A stretch of 34,017 nucleotides of DNA from Prosthecobacter sp. Lineage in GTDB: Bacteria; Verrucomicrobiota; Verrucomicrobiia; Verrucomicrobiales; Verrucomicrobiaceae. Numbering within the stretch: position 1 is the stretch's first letter; each line of letters begins with the position of its first letter. The notes below the pieces were generated by a model. It worked only from the letters and a program-made list of their open reading frames with translations, was not told the DNA's origin and made no database searches. Made by a program: the position numbers and the translations under genes. This document shows, piece by piece, positions 15,234 to 27,200 of this stretch. The stretch spans positions 1 to 34,017 of the forward strand of contig NZ_JACSRD010000194.1 of NCBI RefSeq assembly GCF_014879935.1, given 5' to 3'.

Positions 15234-18200
15234 ATGGAACTTGAACCGGGAAACAGCAGCACTCACTCCTCGCCTCATGCAGGAAAACGGGCTGCCATCG
15301 CATCCTGCGCTTCCGCGTGGGTGGGGAAGGATGCGTCCCGAACCGGCAGCCGGTCAGGGCGGATTTCGCTGCGCTGGCTGGGTGTGGCGGCGGCTCTTTT
15401 CCTGCTTCTCCCGGGCTTTGCGGCGGCCCAGACATCGGATTTCGGCGACTACAGTGCCTTCGGCGGGGCCTCCAGCACCGCCAACACAAAATTGCGGCTG
15501 GGGGCCTCGGTGGACGCGGAATCGGCTGCCACCACCAACACCTCCGCCACCGGTGACGACACCACGGGCAGTGACGACGAGGACGGTGTGACCGTGCCTG
15601 CCTACCTGGTGCAGGGGACGACCGCTTCCCTCGTCGTCAATGTCACCAACACCTTTGGCTCATCCGGCTATCTCAACGCCTGGATCGACTACAACAAAAA
15701 CGGCGTTCTCACCGACAGCGGCGAGCAAATCGCCGCGAACACGGTGATCGCGACGGGAACATCGAACTCCAACCGCACGCTGACCTTCACGGTACCCGCC
15801 GGGGCGACGATAGGAACCACCGCGCTCCGGGTGCGGCTGACCTCGACGAGCAGCGCCACATCGACCGGTGCCAGTGGCAGTGGTGAGGTGGAGGATCATC
15901 TCGTCACCGTCCTGGCTCCGACGGATTTCGGCGACGATTCGGCCTTCGGTCTGGCAGGGAGCACGACCTCCACCGCGATCCGCATGGGTGCTGCCGTGGA
16001 CAGCGAGGCTCCCACCCTGGCGAATGCCGCGTCCACGGGCGATGACAGTTCAGGCACGGATGACGAGGACGGCGTGACGCTCCCGACCACGGTCATTCAA
16101 GGCCAGTCCGGCGTCAGCGTGACGGTGAATCTCACCAACACCAGCGGGGCGGATGCCTTCCTCAACGGCTGGATCGATTTCAACAACAACGGCTCCCTGG
16201 CCGACGCGGGGGAGCAGATCGTCACCAATGACGTGGTGACGACCGGAACCAACGGCGGCAACCGCAGCTTCACCTTCACCGTGCCCACCACGGCGGCCCT
16301 GGGTGCCGTCGGCGTGCGTTTCAGACTCAGCTCCGTGGCCAATCCCGGCTCCACCGGCCTCTCCGGCACAGGTGAGGTGGAAGATTATGCGATCACGATT
16401 CAGGCACCGTCAGATCGCGGTGATTTTTCTTCCTTCGGCGACGCCAGCAGCTTTGTCTCGACCTCGCTCGAGATGGGGGACCTGGTGGATGCGGAACTCA
16501 CGGCCGTCTCCAACCTCGCTGCAACTGGCGACGACATCACCAACGTGAACGACGAGGACGGTGTCACGCTGCAGGCCATTCTCGTGCAAGGCCAGGCGGG
16601 CGTTGCCGTCACGGTCAAGCTCACCAACACGACCGGAGCCGCCGCCTACATGAACGGCTGGGTGGATTTCAACAACAACGGGGTCCTGACCGACGCCGGG
16701 GAGCAGGTGATCGCCAATGCGGTGGTCGATAATGGACTTTCCGGTGACTATCAGACCTTTTACTTCGACGTGCCGAGCACGGCACCTCTCGGCACCGTCG
16801 GCGCACGTTTCCGTCTGACTTCCACGGCATCTCCAGGCGCCACCGGTGCCAGTGGAACGGGTGAGGTGGAGGACTACACAACGACCATCGTGGCACCGTC
16901 GTCCAACTTCCGGGACTACTTCTACACCATCCGCGGCGTGGGCACCCAATACTACCTGGATGAGATCTCCGTTTACAATCCGAACTCGTCATCCCCCACC
17001 GTCTCGGTGACTCCAGGCATCTTGAACCTGAACACCGCCTCCCCTGGGTTCAGCACCAGCGCCACGGACGCGGTGATGAACGGTCTGGCCCTCGACTGGC
17101 TGAACCGGCGGTTCTACTGGGCCGCCACATCGACGGGATCCAGCGGATACAACCTCAAGATCTTCACGGCCAACTACGACAACGTGACGAAGACCTGGAA
17201 CTACCAGCAGGTCACCGGCTCCACGCTGTCAAACATCCCCTTCAACTCCGGATCACCCGTATCCGCGTCCGCCGGTGCCGGCGCCTTTCCCCGTGCCGCG
17301 TTTTATTCGGGCAAATACTACGCCGGCGGACAGCTCAGCAAGAACGTCGCGGTGTGGAACCTGGATCCGACCGGTGTCGCCCTGGGATCGCCCGCCATCA
17401 CGGATTACACGAACTTTTTCCACCTGAGCCAGACCTTCAACGGCGGTGACTTCGTGATCCGTCCTCAAGACGGCCTGCTGGTGACCTCCACGGTGATCAA
17501 CAGCGCCAACACGCTGTTCAACCAGTTCATCGACGACGGTATCGACTCCGCGGGTCCCGCCGCATCGACGGTGAACATCGATTCGAAGATCCCCTACAGC
17601 AGCAACAGCTCCGTGCAGATCGCTGGTGTGGGTGGCGTGACACGCCTGTATGCGCTCGGTTCGGCTGGGACAAAGATCTTCCGCATCGATGGTTATGACA
17701 CCTCTTCTCCGACGGCAGTGACAGTGGGACCGCTGCCCACGGCGTCCTACACAGACTTGTCCGAAGGCATTTCCACCTCCGTGACATCGCTCGGCGTCAA
17801 AGGGATCGTGTACAGCGACTTGAACGGTCTCAGCGATGGCATCGTCAATGGCACGGGCACCAACGCGGGCGGGGCGCTGTATGCCATGCTGGTCGATGGC
17901 TCAGGCAATCTGGTCGATTCCTTCCCGGTGAAGAGCGATGGCACGTTCATCCTCGGTGGAGCTTCTGCGAACACGACTTACAGGGTGGTTTTGAGCACCT
18001 CCTACGGCAGTCTGGGGGCGACAGCACCAGCGGCCGCCTTGCCGAACGGCTGGGTCAATGCTGGCGAGTTTCTCGGCTCGGGAGCAGGGAACGATGGCAC
18101 CGTCGATGGCCGCCTGTCCGTGACCGTCGGCTCCATCGGCATTGTGAATGCCACTTTCGGCATCACGCCGACGCTCGGCATGGGGAATCTCGTCTGGAAT

Positions 18201-21200
18201 GACATCAACAACAACGGAACGAGGGATGCGGGTGAAAGCGGTCTCGGCGGCATCACGGTGCAACTGTGGTCCCCTGGCAGCAACAACGCCATCGGCGGCA
18301 CCGGCACGGCGGCGGACACCCTGATCGCCACCACCACGACGGACGGCACGGGCGCCTACACCTTCGCCGGCCTCGGGTCTGGGAAGTATTTCGTCACTGT
18401 GGCGCCACCGGCGCAGTATTCCGTCCCCAGTTCGACTGCTGCGGGTGACAACGGCGTCGATAATGACAACAACGGATCGCAGCCTGGAGGCCGTGGAACG
18501 ACGGTTTACAGCCCCATCGTGACGCTCGCCCAAGGTGCGGAGCCAGGAAATATCGCGGGCGGCGGCAACATTGATGACACCATCGACTTCGGATTGCTGA
18601 CCGCCGTGGACTATGGCGACTATGCGTCGTTCGGCGCGGCCGGGGGCGCTGTCGTGACCAATCTTTTCATCGGTTCCCAGGTGGACTCCGAGTACGCCGC
18701 CGCCACCAACAGCACAGCCACGGCGGATGACACGGCCGGTGTCGATGACGAAGACGGCGTGGTGGTGCCTGCCTCGATCGTTGCCGGGACTTCGGCGACG
18801 CTGGCAGTCACGGTGACCAACACCTCGGGCGCCACGGCGTTTCTGCATGCGTGGGTGGACTTCAATCGCAACGGCGTTCTCACCGATGCCGGCGAGCAGG
18901 TCGCGAGCAATGTGGTGATCGCCAACGGGACTTCCGGGAGCAACCGCAACATCACCTTCAACGTTCCCGCCACCGTCGTCGTGGGAACGGCGGGTGTCCG
19001 CGTGCGCCTGACCTCGGTCAGCACGCCCGGCTCCACCGGCGTCGTGGGCAACGGGGAGGTTGAGGACTACACCGTGGCGATCAATCCCGCGCCCACCACC
19101 GACTACGGCGACTACTCGGCGTTCGCGAGCGCTGTCAGCACGGTGAACTCCAATCTGCGCATCGGCGCCACCGTGGATGCGGAATCGGCGGCGACTTTGA
19201 ACGCCTCCGCCACGGGTGATGACATCACTGGCAGTGATGACGAGGACGGTGTGACACTGCCAGCCAGCCTGATCAGCGGCACGGCTGGCAGCATGACCGT
19301 GAATGTCTCCAATGCCACCGGAGCGGCGGCGTATCTCAATGTCTGGATCGACTTCAACCGCAACGGGGTGCTCACGGACGCCGGAGAACAGGTGGCCCTG
19401 AACACAGCGGTGGCCACCGGCACGTCAAATTCGAACCGGGTCGTCAGTTTCACAGTGCCTGCGGGAGCTTCCCTCGGCACGGCCGGTGTCCGCGTGCGTC
19501 TGACCTCCACCAGCACGCCCGGCTCCACTGGTGCCAGTGGCAATGGCGAGGTGGAGGACCATGTCGTCACCATCGCATGTCCGGTCGTGAGCATCACCAA
19601 CACCAGCCTGCCCGGCGGTGCGGTTTCCAGCGCCTATTCGCAGTTGCTCTCCGCCAGCGGCGGCAGTTCGCCCTACACCTGGGCGGTGGCTTCAGGCACC
19701 TTGCCTGCCGGTTTGACGCTCAATGCCGCCACCGGTGTGATTTCGGGAACACCCACGGCAGGAAACGGCGCGGGTGCCAGCCTGACCTTCGTCGCGACGG
19801 ATTCGAACAACTGCCAGGGCGGTGCCACGCTCTCGCTTCAGGTGTGTCCGTTGCTGTCCATCGCTCCGACGACGCCCGCCGTGCCGACCCTGGGCACGGC
19901 CTACTCGCAGACGCTGACGGCCACAGGCGGCACCGCGCCCTACTCGTACGCGGTGTCGGGTGGAACACTGCCGACATGGGCCACGCTGAGTGCCGCCGGG
20001 GTTTTGAGCGGCACACCGGACGTTCCCACGGCTTTCACCTTCACGGTGCTCGCCACGGATGCCAACGGCTGCTCCAAAACGCAGTCCTACGCACTCACTC
20101 CAGCCTGTCCGACGATCTCCATCACTCCTGCCACGCTGACCGCCGCGGTCGCCGGCACGGCTTACTCGCAGACGCTCACCGCCAGCGGCGGAAAACCGGC
20201 CTACACCTGGGCTTTGACCTCCGGCACGCTGCCAGCGGGGCTCACGCTCAACACCAGCACGGGCGTGATCTCCGGAACGCCCGCCACCGCCAATGGCACA
20301 GGCACCAGCCTCACTTTCCGCGTCACGGATGCCAACAACTGCACGGCCACCTCCACGCTGAGCCTGCGGGTGTGCCCGGTCATCAGCCTCACGCCGTCCA
20401 CCCTGCCCGTGGGAGTTGCGGGAACGGCCTACTCGCAGGCATTCTCCGCGACGGGCGGCTCCGGAACCTACACCTACTCGGTGACAAACGGCACGCTGCC
20501 CACCGGGCTCGTCTTGAGCACCGCAGGCGTCCTCAGCGGCACTCCCTCCGCCTCCAACGGCTCGGGCGTCAGCATCACCGTGCGTGCGGTGGACGCGAAC
20601 GGCTGCACGAAGAGCCAGGCGGTGAATCTCAAGATCTGCCCGTTGATCAGCCTGAGCGGCATCTCCAGCTCCATCTCGGTGGGCACGGCCTATTCGCAGT
20701 CCGTCAGCGCATCCGGCGGCACCGCCACCTACACCTACGCGGTCACCAGCGGCACCCTGCCGGCCGGGTTGAGCCTGAATGCGAGCAACGGCTTGATCAG
20801 CGGCACACCGACCTCGTCCACACCGCGCACGTTCACCATCACCGCCACCGATGCGTCCACCTGCGCCGGTTCACGCAGCTACACTCTCGAACCGCTGTGC
20901 CCCACGGTCAGTGTCTCGCCGGGTGTGCTGGCGATTGGAACGGTGGGCACTCCGTATGTGCAAAGCCTCGCCGCGGCGGGTGGCAAGGCACCTTACACCT
21001 TCGCTGTCGCCAGCGGCACGCTTCCTTCCGGACTGACGCTCAATGCCAGCACTGGCGTCATCAGCGGCACGCCCGCTGCGGCTGGCAGTGCAGCGCTTTC
21101 ATTCACCGTGACCGATGGGAACGCCTGCACGACCTCGTTCGCTCGCACCCTCATCGTCTCCAATCCCGCGCCGGAATGCCCGACGCCGCTCGACCAGACC

Positions 21201-24200
21201 AGCGGCGCGGCTTATCTCGTGACCCGTCTCGGCCGTGATGTCTTCGGTGGAGAGACGGCTGGCGAGGGGAATTGCGTCTTCAACATGTCGCCGGACGGCC
21301 GCTGGATCACCGGCATCCGTTTCAGCCTGCTCACGCGTGCGTTCGTGATGAACACCAGCACGTTTGCCAACACGGACATCCAGGTGCTCGATCTCACCCA
21401 CCCCTACGCCATGGGCAGTGATGTGAACGACAACGGCGACGTCGTCGGCTACGAGAAGTGGACCAGCAGCGGGAAGTCGAACATCCTCGCCTTCCTTTAC
21501 CGCCAGTCGTCAGGCAGCATTGTGAAACTGCTCACGCCGTACGATTCCAACCCGAGCGTGCATGCCGTTCCGCGCGCGATCACTGCCAATGGTGACTACG
21601 CCTTCGGCACCGTCGATCAGGACGGCCCCGGCGGCCCCGTCATGTCGGTCGGCGGCTGGTGGAATCTGAACACCCGGGCCTGGACGGCGATCTCCGGCAT
21701 CCGCGAGGTGCTGGATGCCTCCGCCGACGGCACCAAGCTGCTGGTCATCGACAGCAGTGGTGTTGGCAAGGTGATCAGCGGCCATCCGCTGACCGGGTGG
21801 AGCACCACCGTGGTGACTTTTGGCGGCGGATCGCTGCGTGGCGGCCGCATCAGCCCGAATGGCCGCTACGTCGGTTCCAGCCAGCGCATCTCCGGCGTGC
21901 CGGTGCCGTTTGTCTATGACACGCAGGCCGGAACGCGCACCAATCTGCCGCGCAACGCCACTGACACGCTCGGCGGCATCGTCGGTGCGATCAGCGACAC
22001 CGGCCGCACGCTGGGCTCGATCTACAGCAGCGGCACGAGCGGCAGTTTTGCCGTGGTGTGGGAGACACCGGCGGATCTTTACACGCGCATCTCCGACGTG
22101 CTCGAGTCCGACGGCCATGTGGCGGCGGACAACGCCTACGCCTTCTGGAACATCTACAACGGCGGTGATGGCATCTCCGCAGACGGCAACGTGATGGGCG
22201 TTTACGGCAACAACCCCACCGGCATCGAGGACTCGATCATCTTCAAACGCAGCCCGCAGCCGGACGCGCGCCTCTGCCTCGGCAACTCCGTGTGGCAGGA
22301 CACCGACCGCGACGGCATCAAGGACGTGGGCGAACCCGGCGTGGCGGGCGTGGTCGTGCGTTTGTTCCATCCCGGAGCTGATGGCGCGATCGGTGGCAGT
22401 GGTGTGAATGCGGACTACGAAGTGGCCCCGCCGGTCACCACGGGCGTCAGCGGCAGCTACGTGTTCAGCGGCATCGCGGCAGGCACGTATTACGTGATGG
22501 TCACGCCCACGACCATCTTGAACGCAACCTCCGGCGCGGTGGTGCCCTACGACAACGGAACTGACAACGACAACAACGGTCTGCAGCCCGGCGGGCCCGG
22601 AACACCGATCTACAGCCCGCTGATCGCTCTCGCGGCTGGAACGGAGCCGGTGAATGACGGCGATACCAATTCAAACACCGATTTCACCCTCGACTTCGGC
22701 CTCAGCAGCGGCGTGAACGTCGGCGACCTCGTGTTTGCTGACAAAAACCGCAACGGCGTCTTCGATTCAGGGGATTCCGGCCTCGCCAATGTCGGCGTGC
22801 AGTTGCTCAACAGCGGCGGCACCGTGCTGGCCAGCACCGTGACCGGAGCGGACGGGCGGTACCTGTTTGGTGGTGTGGCTCCAGGCACCTATCGCGTGCG
22901 TGTGCCGGTGCCGCCTGCCTCCTACACGCTGGCCTCCACGGCGGTGAACGCGGACAACGGTGTGGACAACGACAGCAACGGGGTGCAGCCCGCCGGCACG
23001 GGTGGCAGCGCCACCAGCCCGCTCATCACACTGGCAGTGGGCACCGAGCCCGGCTCCACCGGCACGACGAGCTTTGAAAACACCATCGACTTCGGCTTCC
23101 GCGCCTGCAGCACCATTTCGATCGCGCAGACCAGCCTTGCGGCTGGTGCCGTTGGCACGGCGTATTCGCAGACACTCACCGCCAGCGGCAGCACGGCCAC
23201 GCCTTACACCTGGAGCGTCGCCTCAGGCACGCTGCCCGCAGGTTTGACCCTGAGCAGCGGCGGCGTCCTTTCCGGAACGCCAACCGCGGCGACGACCGGC
23301 GTCAGTGGCACCAGCGTGACCTTGCGCGCGATGGACTCTGACGGCTGCTACCGGGATCAGGCCTTCAATCTGCGCATCTGCCCGGTGCTCGTCATCAGCC
23401 CGACCACGCTGACGGTGCCGCTGATCGGTGTTCCTTACTCACAAACCCTCACGGTCAGCGGTTCCACGGCCGCGCCGGTCATTTTCAGCGCCACGGGGCT
23501 GCCGTCCTGGCTGACGCTGAACACGAGCACCGGGGTGCTTTCCGGCATGCCGTCGAATGCCACATCGGTGACCTTCACGATCACCGCCACGGACGCGAAT
23601 CTCTGCACCGGATCCCGCCAGTTCACGCTGCCGCCCGTCTGTCCGACGGTCACCATCGCGCCCGCAACGCCAGCAGCAGGGAAAGTCGGGGAGGCGTACT
23701 CGCAGACGCTCACCGCATCACCGGTTTCCGGCTTGATCGGCCAGTATTACTCGGACAAGACCTTCGGCACGCTGGCGCTGACACGTCAGGACAGCTCCAT
23801 CGATTTCAACTGGGGCGGCGGCTCGCCACATGCGTCGGTGCCGGCTGATGGTTTCTCCGTGCGCTGGACTGGATTCATCCGCGCGACGGCCACCGGCACG
23901 CACACCTTCGAAACGACCTCGGATGACGGCATCCGCCTGTGGGTGGACAACACCTTGATCATCGACCAGTGGAATGATCACGCCTCCACCACCCACTCGG
24001 GCACGATTTCTCTCACGGCGGGCACGGTGGTGCCGGTGCGTGTCGAGTTTTATGAGAACGGCGGCTCGGCAGTGGCGCGTCTTCAGTGGTCCGGGCCCAC
24101 GCACACGCTTCAAACCGTCACCGGCTGGCTGTCGCATTCGTGGAGCATCGCCAGCGGCACGCTGCCGATTGGTCTTTCCCTCAATGCCGCCACCGGCGTG

Positions 24201-27200
24201 ATCAGCGGCACGCCTTCCATCGGCAACGGTGCCGGCGTCAATGTGACGGTGCGTGCCACAGATCCGAATGGATGCTCCGGCACGGCGATCCTGCCATTCA
24301 AGATCTGCCCGGTCATCACGCTGAGCCCCGCCGCCCTGCCACCCGGCACCGTGGGGCTGCAATACCAGCAGACGGTGAGCGCGTCCGGCGGTGTCGCTCC
24401 CTACAGCTACGCGGTGACGGCAGGCTCGCTGCCGGGCTGGTGTTCTCTGAATGCCGGCACGGGTGTGCTGCTGGGCACTCCCACCAGCACCACGCCCGCC
24501 ACCTTCACCGTGCGTGCCACGGATGCGAACGGATGCACCGCGACCAAGGAATACACGATCGATCCGAGCTGCCCGGTGCTGAGTGCGACACCGGCCACAC
24601 TGCCAAAAGCAACGGTCGGCACGGCTTACTCGCAAACGCTCACGGTCACGCCGGGCACGGCGCCTTACACCTTCTCATTGAGCAGCGGCACGCTGCCTGC
24701 GGGCCTCACGCTTTCCACGGGGGGTGTCATTTCCGGCACCCCCACGACGGCGAACGGCACTGGAAGCAGCGTGACCATCCGCGTGGCGGATGCCCAGGGC
24801 TGTCTGGCCTTCGTCACGCGCAATCTGCAGGTCTGCCCGGTGGTGACGGTGAATCCGACGACACTCACGGCTCCCGTGATCGGCGTGGCATATTCACAGA
24901 CGCTCACCGCCAGCGGTTCCAGCGCCACTCCCTACACCTGGACGGCCTCCTCGCTTCCATCCTGGCTCACGCTCAGCAGCGGCGGCGTCCTCAGCGGCAT
25001 GCCCACGTCCACCACGTCCTCCAGTTTCACCGTGACGGCCACGGATGCGAATGGTTGCGCCGGCTCGCGCAGTTACACCGTCACTCCCACCTGCGCGGCG
25101 GTGATTCTGGGCGGAACGACTCCGGACAATGTCTATCTGGGCACCAGCTACACGCACAACTTCACCGCCAGCGGCGGCACCGCGCCTTACACCTTCACGC
25201 TGATCAGCGGTTCGTTGCCACCGGGCCTCTCTCTCGCCTCCAACGGCACCGTGAGCGGTTCTCCGACCACTTTGGGCAGCTACACCGTCACGATTCGCGC
25301 CAGCGACCAGTACAACTGCCTCAGCTCCACCAGTTCCGTGACCTTCCTGGTCAAAGGCATGGCGCTCGGCAACCAGGTCTGGGTGGACATGAACGATGAC
25401 GGCCTGCGCGGCTCGATGGAAAGCGGCGTGCCGAACCTGCGCATGGAATTGTGGTCGCCCGGCCTCAATGGCGTCGCGAACAACGGCGGTGGCGATGACG
25501 TCATGATCGGTTCCGCCGTGTACACCGACGCGAACGGCCTGTATCTCTTCAGAGACCTCTCCCCCGGCATTTACTATGTGCGCATCCCGACACCGCCGGT
25601 GTACTTCCCGAAGGTCAGCACCAGCCAGGTGGCGCTCGACAACCGGGTGAACAACGATAACAACGGCCTGCAAGGCGCCTCCGGCGATCCTGTCGTCACG
25701 GCGCTGATCACGCTCTCTCCCGGCACCGAGCCCGGCAGCGGCACCGATGGTGACGACACCGACTCCGACAGCACGATCGACATTGGTTTCGCCAATTCGA
25801 ATCCGTGCTTGGTCACCAATCTCATCGACAACCCCAGCTTTGAATTCCAAGGCCTGCCGAACACGACGGGGACGACCACGACCGTGCTCGGTTTCGACGG
25901 CACAGGCACGTCGTTCGGGACGAATATCAACGCCTTCCAATGGGTGGGCGGCACGAATGGCACCAGCGGGGTCGGGGAGCCGTTGCAGCGCGTGCAGGTG
26001 CTCGCCGGAAACAACGGCTCCCGTGTTTCCTGGGTTGAAAGCATGAAGAGCCGCCACGGGAAACGCATGCTGCTCATGCAGGGCACCAACTCCTGCGTCA
26101 GCCTGCTTCCGGCCGGCGGCGGGGCCTGGAGCACGGTGCTGCGGGCGGGCAAGGAATACGAATTGAGCGTGTGGGCCTCCAGTGCCTCGACCGGCGCGGC
26201 CTCGATCCTGTGGGACCTCGGCGCGAACGCGCAGATCTTCCAGATCATCACCGGTGTCACGCCGGGCATTTATCAATACTACACCGTGCCGCAGGGCGAG
26301 ATGAGCGCCACGGCCCCGGGAGTGAGCCAGTGCTGCGGTTACACCGGCGGTACCGTGTCGTACCCGGCGTTTGGAGCCAGCGACTACAATGGCTGGACCG
26401 AAGGCACGGCGAACGCGTTGCAGCCAGTGTGGCGCCAGTTCACCTATCGCTTCCGCGTCGCGAACGCGGCCACGCAGTCGCAGATCGACACCGCCACGAT
26501 CATCCTTTCCGGCGGCAGCAGCACCAATCCCGTGGCGGCTGACCTCGTCTCCCTCTGCGAAGTGAGCACCTCCGCCACGCTGACCATCGGCAACCTCGTC
26601 TGGAATGATGCCAACAAGAACGGCGTGCGTGACACCGGCGCTTTCAGCGAGATCGGCGTCGGTGGCGTCTCGGTGGACCTCTTCCGCAGCACCAATGACA
26701 CGGCGGGGGACGCAGACGACCTCCTGGTGGCCTCCACGACCACGAGCCCGGCTGGCGCTTACAACTTCACCGGCCTGGCTGATGGCAAATACGTCGTGCG
26801 AGTCACGCCGCCGACGAGCATTCCCGCCACCGGCGGCAATGTCGTCATCAGCGACAACGGCATCAACAACGACAACAACGGTTCGCAGCCCGGCGGCCCT
26901 GGAACCTTCATCTACAGCCCCGTCATCACCCTCGGCGTGGGTTCGGAGCCGACGAATGACGGCGACACCAATCCCGACACCGAGCTCAGCGTGGACTTCG
27001 GCCTCTTCTCCGGAATCCTGCTGGGCAACCAGCTCTTCATCGACGCCAACAATGACGGTGCCTTCAGCAACGGCACCGAGACCGGCATCGGTTCGGGTGT
27101 CACGGTGGAATTGCTCGATGGATCGGTGAACACCGTGATCGCCAGCACCACGACCAACAGCTCCGGCGTCTATGGCTTCACCGTTTACCAGCCGGGTGCG

